Shown here: positions 24,853-33,050 of the stretch, piece by piece
How positions within the stretch are numbered: position 1 is the stretch's first letter
How the letters are laid out: the number at the start of each line of letters is the position of its first letter
Assembly (NCBI GenBank): GCA_934778215.1
Contig: CAKVOE010000003.1
Location: 1 to 64,000, forward strand
From: an uncultured Clostridia bacterium
GTDB lineage: Bacteria; Bacillota; Clostridia; Christensenellales; UBA1242
Direction: 5' to 3'
Length of the DNA: 64,000 nucleotides
Position numbers and translations under genes: made by a program
The notes under the pieces: generated by a model
The model's database searches: none
The model's input: the letters and a program-made list of their open reading frames with translations, nothing else
What the model was told of the DNA's origin: nothing

Positions 24853-27231
24853 TTATCTTAAATTTATTGACGCATTTTTAAAGTGGTCGGTTAATCTTTT
24901 TATAAAGCCATCAATTTCGCCATTGCTTAGCGTATGCTCATTAGAGCAAATGTTAAACCTAAAAGTCATTGAGCGGTATGCTCCAAAGTCTTCACTTTCG
25001 TAAACATCAATAAGTTTATACTTAACTACAAATTTACATCTAAATTCGCTAATTAGTTTTTCTATATCTTCAAACTTCATAGTTTTTGGAACCATAAAGT
25101 TAAAGTCTAAATCTACCGTTTGAAATTTTGAAACAGGCTTATATGTTTTAACCTTGTCTGATACCACCATAAATTTGTTAAAGTCAAATTCTAGCAAACA
25201 AACGCTCGCACGCTTATCTAACTTTGACTTAATTTCGGGGTGAATAACACCAAAACTTCCCACAGTTTCGCCATTTATTATACAATCGGTACTCATATTA
25301 GGGTGCATCAAACTATTTGTTGTAACACATGTGTAACTTGGCTTTTGCTTGCAAAGCGATTCGCACAAATTTTCTACTATACGCTTCATTTCAAAATATA
25401 AATCTTTTTCGCTTGCTTTATAACTGCCAATAACCAACGCCAAATGTTTTTCTTCTATTGCTAAATTCTGGTCATCTGTGCCACTTACAACTCTTCCAAT
25501 TTCTTCTATTCGTACTTCTTCAAAACTATTTTTGTTTTCATCATACATTTTAATTAGTGTAGGAAGCAAGGTACTTCTAATACCACTCTGTCCGCTATTA
25601 GAACTATCTAACAATTCAACAAAACTCTTGCACTCTATTCCTAAATTTTGGTTGTAGTCGGCATAATTCCAAATATAACTATGAACCTCACTAAACCCAT
25701 ACTTTTCGGCAAGCAATCTTTTGGTTTTATATTCTAAAATATGTTTTTCATCTTGCAAAACTGGTTCAACAGACATTTTTAGCGTTTCTGGAACAATGTT
25801 GTCATAGCCAAAAAGTCTTGCAACTTCTTCTACCAAATCTTCTTTTATAGATATATCTTTGGTTGCTCTAAATGACGGAACAACAACCACCAACTTGCCA
25901 TTTTCGTTCTTTTCTATGGTAAAGCCAAGTTTTTTTAGCGTGTCTACAATAAACTCATCGGTAATTTTGTTTGACCCAATTCTCTTACGAATAAAATCGC
26001 ATTCAACTTCAATTTTTATAGATTTTGGTTCTACCGTTCTTTTATCTCCAACGCTTGATGCAATAATAATACCACTATCTATATTAGACAACAATTTTAC
26101 TAGCCTTGCAATTGCGAGAGTTGTTAGTTCTGGGTCTAATGATTTCTCGTATCTTAGCGAAGCATCGGTCGAAAGACCAATTGTTTTAGATGCTTTTCTT
26201 ATAGAAGACGACTCAAACACCGCACTTTCTAGCAAAAAGCCCGTGGTGTCACCGGCTATCCCTGAAAGTTTACCACCCTTAATACCCGCAATAGCAACAG
26301 GAGTATTGTTTTTGTCACAAATAAGAACGGTACCCTGCTTAACTTTATGAACCTCGCCTTCTAGCGTCAATAACTCTTCATTTTCTTTTGCTTCACGAAC
26401 AATAACGCCGTTTACCACTTTGCTATCAAAAGCGTGCATAGGAGTTCCAAGTTCTAGCATTGTGTAGTTTGTTAAATCTGCCAAAAGGTTAATATCTCTT
26501 AACCCGCAATAATTAAGCCTAATCTTCATTATTCTAGGAGATTTTTTAACTGTTACATTTTCTATATCTAATGCCGAATAGCGTAAACATTTGTTGGTTT
26601 CAACGCTAATAGATGGTGCTTCAATCCCTTTAAGTTTTGAAAGGTCAAGTGTTTCATAAGGTTTCATTGGTCTATTAAAAATAGCAGACAATTCTCTTGC
26701 AAAACCCACATGACCCCACAAGTCAGGACGGTTTGTTAGTGATTTGTTATCAATTTCTATCAAGCAGTCGTCTATTGGTAGTACATCTTTAATGTTTGTA
26801 CCAAGTGGGGCTGTAATATCCTTAAAATCTACAATTCCTTCGTCATCGCTACCAATGCCAAGTTCGGCTTCGCTACAACACATTCCAAAACTATCCACGC
26901 CTGCAAGTTTTGCCTTTTTAATTTTATGACCTGCAACCATACCGCCAATTCTTACAAGTGCCGTAATCATACCAGCATAAACATTTGGAGCGCCTGTTGC
27001 AATTTGCAAATTTTCACCACTGCCATCATTTACCGACAACAAATTTAGGTGTGTCCCCTCTATCTTTTCGCAACTTTCAACCTTTGCAATTACAACATCT
27101 TCCATATCGCTACCAGCGTGCTTAGCCTCTTCAACTTCGGCGGTAGAAAGCGTAATTCTTTTTACTATTTCATCTTCGGTTAATCCATCTAAATCAACCA
27201 AATCTTTTAACCAATTTAATGATATAATCAT
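24853..27231 (-). CDS. pheT: phenylalanyl-tRNA synthetase beta subunit
   Basis: 792 residues in the usual order: N-terminal EMAP-like tRNA-binding domain (about 40-150), the B3/4 editing domain, B5 domain, the catalytic-like core (about 480-680) and the C-terminal ferredoxin-fold anticodon-binding domain. It forms the alpha2-beta2 enzyme with PheS, encoded 12 bp upstream. AAAGGAG precedes ATG. Confidence 0.97.
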   Translation of the reverse strand: MIISLNWLKDLVDLDGLTEDEIVKRITLSTAEVEEAKHAGSDMEDVVIAKVESCEKIEGTHLNLLSVNDGSGENLQIATGAPNVYAGMITALVRIGGMVAGHKIKKAKLAGVDSFGMCCSEAELGIGSDDEGIVDFKDITAPLGTNIKDVLPIDDCLIEIDNKSLTNRPDLWGHVGFARELSAIFNRPMKPYETLDLSKLKGIEAPSISVETNKCLRYSALDIENVTVKKSPRIMKIRLNYCGLRDINLLADLTNYTMLELGTPMHAFDSKVVNGVIVREAKENEELLTLEGEVHKVKQGTVLICDKNNTPVAIAGIKGGKLSGIAGDTTGFLLESAVFESSSIRKASKTIGLSTDASLRYEKSLDPELTTLAIARLVKLLSNIDSGIIIASSVGDKRTVEPKSIKIEVECDFIRKRIGSNKITDEFIVDTLKKLGFTIEKNENGKLVVVVPSFRATKDISIKEDLVEEVARLFGYDNIVPETLKMSVEPVLQDEKHILEYKTKRLLAEKYGFSEVHSYIWNYADYNQNLGIECKSFVELLDSSNSGQSGIRSTLLPTLIKMYDENKNSFEEVRIEEIGRVVSGTDDQNLAIEEKHLALVIGSYKASEKDLYFEMKRIVENLCESLCKQKPSYTCVTTNSLMHPNMSTDCIINGETVGSFGVIHPEIKSKLDKRASVCLLEFDFNKFMVVSDKVKTYKPVSKFQTVDLDFNFMVPKTMKFEDIEKLISEFRCKFVVKYKLIDVYESEDFGAYRSMTFRFNICSNEHTLSNGEIDGFIKRLTDHFKNASINLR

Positions 27232-27243
27232 AGCTTTTCTCCT

Positions 27244-28284
27244 TTACATATCCAAACCAAACTGCTTTAAAACCTTTAAATTTCCGCTGTTTAGCCACCT
27301 AATATCGTCCATTTCAGACTTTATCATAACAAGTCTATCAAGCCCTAAGCCAAAGGCAAAACCGCTATATTTAGTACTATCAACACCCGCCTCTTTTAAA
27401 ACCTTTGGGTGAATCATTCCACAAGGACAAAGTTCTATCCACGAACCGTGTTTGCAAACCGAACAGCCACTACCACCGCAGAATGGGCATAGCACATCTA
27501 GTTCAAAACTTGGTTCTGTAAAAGGGAAAAACCCCGGACGCAACCTAACTTCTACCTCTTTACCAAACACCTTACCTAGCATTTGCTTCATAAAATAAAT
27601 TAAGTTTGCAACCGAAACATCTTCGTCTACAACAACGCCTTCCATCTGAAAGAAGGTCGTTTCGTGAGAGTGGTCTATTGCTTCATTTCTATAACATCTT
27701 CCTGGGAAGATTGCCTTAACATGACCACCATATTTTCTCAAAATTGTATTTTGCAAGGCCGATGTATGCGTTTTTAGAAGTTCGCCGTTGTTTAGCCAAA
27801 AGGTATCTTGCATATCACGAGCAGGGTGAGTTGCTGGCACATTTACCGAATCAAAACACTCATATTCGGTCACAACTTCCTTTCCATCTTCAACCACAAA
27901 CCCCATAGATTTAAACACATCTTCTAGTTGTTGTTGAATAATGGTTCTTGGGTGCAACGACCCAACACCAGTTTCCACCGGCATTGTAATATCAATCTTT
28001 TCGCCCGAGGTTAATTCCTTTTGCAATTTTTCCTCTTCAATTTTTTCTTTCTTTTTGTTTAGGGCGTCTTCTATTTTTTGCTTTAAAGCGTTAATTTTCA
28101 TTCCCGCTTCTCTTTTCTTTTCTACTGCAACATCTCTAAGCATAGACATAATTTCGGTAAGTTTGCCCTTTTTCCCCGAAAACTCAACTCTTAGCGACTC
28201 CAATTCGTCTGCATTGCCACAGTTATTATATTTTTCATCGAACTCACGACTAATCTTTTCTACCGATTCGTTAATTTTTTCCAT
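27244..28284 (-). CDS. pheS: phenylalanyl-tRNA synthetase alpha subunit
   Basis: 346 residues: N-terminal coiled coil (about 1-90), then the class II catalytic core with motif 2 (GRCYRNEAIDHSHETTFFQ) and motif 3 (FAFGLGLDRLVMI). A cysteine-rich insert CPFCGGSGCSVCKHG near residue 270 looks like a zinc knuckle, a feature of some PheS. It lies 10 bp downstream of yhbY. Confidence 0.97.
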   Translation of the reverse strand: MEKINESVEKISREFDEKYNNCGNADELESLRVEFSGKKGKLTEIMSMLRDVAVEKKREAGMKINALKQKIEDALNKKKEKIEEEKLQKELTSGEKIDITMPVETGVGSLHPRTIIQQQLEDVFKSMGFVVEDGKEVVTEYECFDSVNVPATHPARDMQDTFWLNNGELLKTHTSALQNTILRKYGGHVKAIFPGRCYRNEAIDHSHETTFFQMEGVVVDEDVSVANLIYFMKQMLGKVFGKEVEVRLRPGFFPFTEPSFELDVLCPFCGGSGCSVCKHGSWIELCPCGMIHPKVLKEAGVDSTKYSGFAFGLGLDRLVMIKSEMDDIRWLNSGNLKVLKQFGLDM

Positions 28285-28294
28285 TATTTTTCTC

Positions 28295-28591
28295 CTAACA
28301 AATTTCTATATGCTTAACGCCCTTTTTGGTGCTTTTTCTATAAAGAACAATCTTTCTTCCTATCACCGCAACAACATCTGCTTTTAATACATTTGCAACT
28401 TCGTCTGCTACAACCCTTGCATCTAAATCTGAGTTTTGTAAAATTGATATTTTTATAAGTTCTCTTGTATCCAAAACTCCATTTATAGAAAACAACACAT
28501 CTTCATCTATTTCGCCCTTGCCAAGAGTTACAACTGGGTCAAGCGACTGTGCTTTTGCACGCAACACACTTCTTTGTTTGCTATTTAACAT
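28295..28591 (-). CDS. yhbY: YhbY/CRM-domain ribosome assembly protein
   Basis: 98 residues forming one CRM RNA-binding domain: LRAKAQSLDPVVTLGKG at the start and the basic VIGRKIVLYRKS near the end. YhbY associates with pre-50S particles. Its place directly after obg supports a shared role in large-subunit assembly. Confidence 0.93.
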   Translation of the reverse strand: MLNSKQRSVLRAKAQSLDPVVTLGKGEIDEDVLFSINGVLDTRELIKISILQNSDLDARVVADEVANVLKADVVAVIGRKIVLYRKSTKKGVKHIEIC

Positions 28592-28602
28592 AAATTTTTC
28601 TC

Positions 28603-29880
28603 CTAATCATCATAAAATTCAAAGTCAAAATCGGCAATTCTTACAGTATCGCCATCTTTTGCACCCATTTTTCTTAATTTTTTAATAACGCCTTTTTCTT
28701 TTAATATCTTTTGAAAATAAGCAAAACTTTGCGTATCACTAAGCACTACATTTCTAATCAAACTATCTACAAACCCGCCAATTAATAAAAAGGCTCCGTC
28801 TTCATCTCGCACAATATCATATTGAGTTGGGTCGGCTTTTTTGTATTCAAACTTTTCAAACTTAATTGGCTCAGGCTTTGGCAATTTTTCTATCATTTTT
28901 GCCGTTTCGGTTAAAAGTTCTTCTAGTCCTTTATGCTCGTGTGCCGAAACTTTAATTACCTTAGGCGGATTTTTTGTTCTGTTTAGTTTTGTTATAAAAC
29001 TTTTTGCATTTTTTTCCGCATCAACACTATCCATTTTATTTAAAACAATAATACGAGGTGTTTTATCTAACGCTTTGTCATGCTTTTTTAATTCTTCGGT
29101 AACTACCCTATAATCTTTGTATGGGTCACGCCCCTCGCTACCAGATATATCTACCACCATCAAAAACAATCTCGTTCTTTCTATGTGTCGCAAAAAATAA
29201 TGTCCTAAACCTGCTCCATCACTTGCTCCCTCAATAAGTCCGGGAATATCTGCAATGGTAAATGATTTACCATAAACCCTTGCCACTCCTAGATTTGGAG
29301 AAAGCGTTGTAAATTGATAATTTGCAATTTTTGGTCTTGCAGAAGTTAAAACAGAAAGCAAGGTAGACTTTCCAGCATTTGGGTAACCCACAAGTCCAAC
29401 ATCGGCAATTGTTTTTAATTCCAAAATAAGGCATTCTTCATGTGTAACTTCGCCCGATTGGGCGAATGTTGGAGATTTTCTTCTGCTAGACTTAAAGGTT
29501 GCATTTCCTTTACCACCCTCGCCTCCGTGCATGGCAACTACCTCATCTCCATCATAAAATAAATCAGCCAAAACGCCACCCGTTTCGTTGTCTTTAACAA
29601 TAGTTCCACAAGGAACCTTTATTAAAACGCTTTCGCCCGTTTTACCCGTTGCAACGTTTGGTCCACCCGACCAACCGTTTTCTGCTTTAAAGCATTTGGT
29701 ATATCTAAATTCTCCTAGGTCGGTTACATTTTTGTCGGCACGAATAATAATGTCGCCACCCCTACCGCCATTTCCGCCGTCAGGAGCGCCAACTCTTACG
29801 CATTTTGCCGTATGGAAAGAAACCTTACCAGTTCCACCATTGCCAGATTTTATAAATATTTTTACTCTATCGTCGTACAT
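28603..29880 (-). CDS. obg: Obg family GTPase
   Basis: 425 residues: glycine-rich Obg fold (about 1-155, with GGNGGRGGD), G domain with GYPNAGKST, the switch motif DIPGLIEGAS and NKMD, and a C-terminal OCT domain (about 345-425). Obg acts in 50S assembly and growth control. It lies 1 bp after nth. Confidence 0.97.
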   Translation of the reverse strand: MYDDRVKIFIKSGNGGTGKVSFHTAKCVRVGAPDGGNGGRGGDIIIRADKNVTDLGEFRYTKCFKAENGWSGGPNVATGKTGESVLIKVPCGTIVKDNETGGVLADLFYDGDEVVAMHGGEGGKGNATFKSSRRKSPTFAQSGEVTHEECLILELKTIADVGLVGYPNAGKSTLLSVLTSARPKIANYQFTTLSPNLGVARVYGKSFTIADIPGLIEGASDGAGLGHYFLRHIERTRLFLMVVDISGSEGRDPYKDYRVVTEELKKHDKALDKTPRIIVLNKMDSVDAEKNAKSFITKLNRTKNPPKVIKVSAHEHKGLEELLTETAKMIEKLPKPEPIKFEKFEYKKADPTQYDIVRDEDGAFLLIGGFVDSLIRNVVLSDTQSFAYFQKILKEKGVIKKLRKMGAKDGDTVRIADFDFEFYDD

Positions 29881-29881
29881 T

Positions 29882-30523
29882 TTATTTTCCTTTACATTTT
29901 AAATTCAACTTAGGACAAATTTCCCTCACAATACATTCATTGCAATTAGGATTAATTGCCTTGCAAAAATTCCTGCCATGCAAAACCAACGCGAAATGTG
30001 CATCTCTCCACATATCTTTTGGCAATATGCCCTCTAACTTATGCATGGTAGCAGTGGGAGTTTTTTCGTTGCAAAGTCCAAGTCTTTTGCTTAATCTAAA
30101 AACATGCGTATCTACTGCAATTGCCGGCACCTTGTACCAAACAGCAAGAACAACGCTCGCAACCTTTTCGCCAACCCCCGCCAAACTTACAAGTTCTTCC
30201 CTTGTATTTGGAACTTCGCCGTTGTACTTATTAATTATATCCCTAGATGCCGAAATTATATTTTTTGCTTTTGCGTTATAAAACCCGCAAGATTTTATAT
30301 AATCTTTTAACCTTTCTTCCCCTAGTTCAAGCATTTGTTTTGCTGACGATGCCACCAAAAACAAGTCTTTGGTTACCATATTAACTCGCTTATCGGTACA
30401 CTGAGCCGACAAAATAACCGCAACCAACAACTCAAAGCAATTGTTAAAATTTAGGGCGCAGGCATCTTTGGGATAATAATCTATAAGACGTTGAACAATT
30501 TCTATCTTTTTTTGCTTTTGCAT
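29882..30523 (-). CDS. nth: endonuclease III
   Basis: 213-residue base-excision glycosylase/AP lyase. The helix-hairpin-helix LAGVGEKVASVVL with the following catalytic Asp in AVDTHVFRLSKRLG is clear. The iron-sulfur cysteines C-x6-C-x2-C-x5-C are intact at the C-terminus. It is 10 bp after the HTH protein gene. Confidence 0.96.
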   Translation of the reverse strand: MQKQKKIEIVQRLIDYYPKDACALNFNNCFELLVAVILSAQCTDKRVNMVTKDLFLVASSAKQMLELGEERLKDYIKSCGFYNAKAKNIISASRDIINKYNGEVPNTREELVSLAGVGEKVASVVLAVWYKVPAIAVDTHVFRLSKRLGLCNEKTPTATMHKLEGILPKDMWRDAHFALVLHGRNFCKAINPNCNECIVREICPKLNLKCKGK

Positions 30524-30533
30524 AATTTACCAC

Positions 30534-30905
30534 TTATTTTGTAAGATTGTAAATCATCATCAAAATTTTAAAGGTAACAGCATCGTCAAAATGGCGAATG
30601 TTTAACCCTGTTAAACTTTGAATTCTGTCTAGTCTATAAAGCAAAGTGTTTCGGTGCAAAAATGACTTTCTTGAAGTTTCGGCAACATTTAAGTCGCACT
30701 CAAAAAAGTATTCTACACATCTTGCCATCTCTTCGTTTTCCATAATTCCTCTAAACTTATCATCAATAAGTTCGTTAGAAAACGCAAGTACATCTTTTAG
30801 CGGAACGAAGTCTGCGATAATGTTTAAAAGCCCATTTTTGTCTACACAGTTAATAGACTTAGCCTTTTGATGAAACAACTTTTCTACATTTTCTTTGCAA
30901 GCCAT
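30534..30905 (-). CDS. PucR/CdaR-type HTH protein, short
   Basis: About 123 residues. The C-terminal half is the PucR helix-turn-helix (LNVAETSRKSFLHRNTLLYR, then LDRIQSLTGLNI). The N-terminal half is short and helical and lacks the GGDEF-like or sensory domains of full PucR/CdaR proteins (~400-550 residues). ATG 30905 is preferred because GGGGGAG lies just before. It probably binds DNA; target and ligand are unknown. It sits directly upstream of nth and obg and may be cotranscribed. Confidence 0.75.
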   Translation of the reverse strand: MACKENVEKLFHQKAKSINCVDKNGLLNIIADFVPLKDVLAFSNELIDDKFRGIMENEEMARCVEYFFECDLNVAETSRKSFLHRNTLLYRLDRIQSLTGLNIRHFDDAVTFKILMMIYNLTK

Positions 30906-30974
30906 ATTTTTCTCCCCCTGCAAAATTTAATACGCATATAATATAACAAATATTTGAAAATTTTTCAAGTAATT

Positions 30975-31901
30975 TTATAAATTATTCTTTTCGGATATTC
31001 TACACAAAAAGCGACCACCAACCGAATCAAAAAAACAGTCATCTATTTGAGAAATTTTTATTTCTTCTCCCCGCTCCATTTTGTCACACTTTTCATAAAT
31101 TATGTCTAGGTCGGCTTGCGTTAAATTTATATCCGAAGTGCAAGTTAGAGAAAACCCACCTTGCAATTTTTGCAAACTAAATTTTTTAATAAGCGCAACT
31201 TCTCCCGCAAGTTTTTTTGCAAGTAAAAAAGCAAAAATTTGCTTAGGAAATTTTAATTCTTTTTCTATCGCAAAATCATCATTTAAAACGCCAAAATTCA
31301 AATTTAAAATTCTTGCCTTGTAAAATGGGGGCAAATTTTGCCCATTTTCGCCGACTATTAGCGTTCCCGAAAAATTATTCAACCACGAAATCAGCTCGCA
31401 AAACGCCTGTGATGAAGGTGGAAAATTTTGCAAAATTTTTCCAAAATCTATTAGCACAATATCACTATTTTTTACATCAATTCTTGCAAAATTTAAAAAT
31501 ATTTTTTCTACGTCACTCAACTTTTTTACCGAACTTTTTAAAGATAAATGATATTTTTCCGCCAAGTTTTTGTAGTCGTTTTCAGATAAATTTTTACCAT
31601 AAATTTTTGCAACAAAAACAATATTTTTTTTAACGCTTCCACGCATAAATGTAAATGGGTTTGTAATGTAACTCATTTTTATATTTTCGTTTTTTATAAC
31701 ACGTCTTTCATCAGCCCCAATTTTTATGCTACCGCTATAATCGGTAAGCCCGCTTATGCAATCAAGCATTGTGCTAATGCCCGCCCCCTCTTCGCCACAT
31801 ATATAAATATGTTCGCCGTTTTGCACTGACATCGAAACATTATGCAATGCTTCAATGTCGCCATATTTTTTAGATAAATTATTAATAACTATTTTTTCCA
31901 T
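30975..31901 (-). CDS. degenerate ABC-type ATPase
   Basis: 308 residues starting IVINNLSKKYGDIEALHNVS like an ABC nucleotide-binding domain. Each catalytic motif is altered: Walker A reads GEEGAGISTM with the lysine replaced by isoleucine, the signature is LSDVEK rather than LSGGQ, and Walker B reads VLIDFG without the catalytic Glu. The last ~100 residues add an unrecognised domain. No permease is adjacent. It likely cannot hydrolyse ATP and may be a structural or regulatory protein. An upstream in-frame extension to 32054 lacks ABC homology. A TATAAT box lies only 6 nt before the ATG, so the mRNA may be leaderless. Confidence 0.7.
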   Translation of the reverse strand: MEKIVINNLSKKYGDIEALHNVSMSVQNGEHIYICGEEGAGISTMLDCISGLTDYSGSIKIGADERRVIKNENIKMSYITNPFTFMRGSVKKNIVFVAKIYGKNLSENDYKNLAEKYHLSLKSSVKKLSDVEKIFLNFARIDVKNSDIVLIDFGKILQNFPPSSQAFCELISWLNNFSGTLIVGENGQNLPPFYKARILNLNFGVLNDDFAIEKELKFPKQIFAFLLAKKLAGEVALIKKFSLQKLQGGFSLTCTSDINLTQADLDIIYEKCDKMERGEEIKISQIDDCFFDSVGGRFLCRISEKNNL

Positions 31902-31959
31902 ACTTTTATTATACAACAATTTTAACTCATACAAAAATAATTTTGCCATAAAATAAATT

Positions 31960-32511
31960 ATGAAACCTTTTGTTTTAAAATATTTGCTTATTGTGCTTTT
32001 ATCTAGTTCAATTATTTTGCTATTTTTGTATTCTCCAAAAGCGATAACCACCAATCAAAAAACGCAATTTGCGTTTTTGCAACTAACCGTTTTAAATAAT
32101 TTAGATGGTTCATTTATAAATAATGCAACTATTTGCATCACAAACTGCTACGACTATTATGTTACAAACAAGTTTGGCAAAACACCCACAATAAAAATTC
32201 CACTATTTGCAAATTGCAAAAATGACGATTATTATTTAATAACCCTTCTTTGCTACAAGGCTGGATACAACGATTATATTTACTTCAATTTAAAATTAAA
32301 ACCTAATCAAAAGCGAACCGATGTCGTAATAAAACTAGAAGAAATTATAAATGAGGTCAAAAATCCAACAATTTATTTTGAAGAACCCGCCCGCTGTCAA
32401 ATAGAAAAAATTATTAATGAGTATAAAAAAATCGGTAAGAAGTTCTTACCGATTTATTTTAATTTATTTGGTTTCAATAAATCCAATTGTTCCATCTGCC
32501 TTTTTGTATAA
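31960..32511 (+). CDS. small secreted or anchored protein, unknown
   Basis: 183 residues. An N-terminal hydrophobic stretch YLLIVLLSSSIILLFLY is a signal peptide or anchor. The following ~100 residues look like a beta-sandwich of the carboxypeptidase-regulatory kind (TVLNNLDGSFINNATI, YKAGYNDYIYFNLKL). The last 48 bp overlap the convergent hpf gene, and a terminator hairpin lies inside the 3' end, so the true C-terminus or expression is uncertain. No clear ribosome binding site. Not recognised. Confidence 0.45.
   Translation: MKPFVLKYLLIVLLSSSIILLFLYSPKAITTNQKTQFAFLQLTVLNNLDGSFINNATICITNCYDYYVTNKFGKTPTIKIPLFANCKNDDYYLITLLCYKAGYNDYIYFNLKLKPNQKRTDVVIKLEEIINEVKNPTIYFEEPARCQIEKIINEYKKIGKKFLPIYFNLFGFNKSNCSICLFV
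32428..32456. terminator. terminator of hpf
   Basis: AAATCGGTAAGAA and TTCTTACCGATTT form a long perfect hairpin with A- and T-runs on the two sides. It follows the hpf stop on the minus strand. Confidence 0.88.
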
Positions 32512-32988
32512 AACACAAACGGCTTTTAGTTTGTCGTGCATAAAGATAAAGAAATCGTTGCCAATCAACTCCATTTGGTCAAGTGCTTCTTGCTCGCTCA
32601 TAGGGGTAAGTTCGTAGGTTTTACGCTTAGTAATTTTTACACTTTCAAATGTTGGTTCATCTTCCACAAATTCAAATTCAGTAAAGTCTGCCTTTGCTCC
32701 ACGTTTATTAACAAATTTTTCACTGTGCTTAACAATTTGACGCTCTACCTTTGCAATACAACTATCTAAGTTTTGGTACATATTGTCTGATTCAACCTCG
32801 CCTCTAACAAACACTGTTGGAGCAGAAAGGTTTAATTCCATTTTGTATCTGTTGCCGTGTGCAGTTGCAACCACTCTTGCGGTTGCTTCTTTATCAAAGA
32901 ATTTGTCAAACCTTGAAAGTTTCTTTTCAATTAATGACTTTAATCTATCACTTACTTTGTAATTTCTTCCTACTATTTCAATTTTCAT
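32464..32988 (-). CDS. hpf: long-form ribosome hibernation promoting factor
   Basis: 174 residues. The N-terminal S30AE domain (about 1-95) binds the 30S decoding region; the C-terminal domain (about 115-172, VKITKRKTYELTPMSEQEA) dimerises 70S into 100S particles. This two-domain form is standard for Bacillota. AAAGGAG precedes ATG, and a promoter overlaps the clpC stop codon just upstream. Confidence 0.95.
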   Translation of the reverse strand: MKIEIVGRNYKVSDRLKSLIEKKLSRFDKFFDKEATARVVATAHGNRYKMELNLSAPTVFVRGEVESDNMYQNLDSCIAKVERQIVKHSEKFVNKRGAKADFTEFEFVEDEPTFESVKITKRKTYELTPMSEQEALDQMELIGNDFFIFMHDKLKAVCVLYKKADGTIGFIETK

Positions 32989-33021
32989 AATTATAATCTC
33001 CTTTAATTAAATTACATCTAT

Positions 33022-33050
33022 ATTATAATATATTTCAAAAATTTAGTCTA
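33022..33050 (-). promoter_or_regulatory. promoter of hpf
   Basis: Minus-strand TAGACT (33045-33050) and perfect TATAAT (33022-33027) with a 17-nt spacer. The -35 box overlaps the clpC stop codon, so hpf can be expressed independently of the CtsR operon. Confidence 0.65.
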
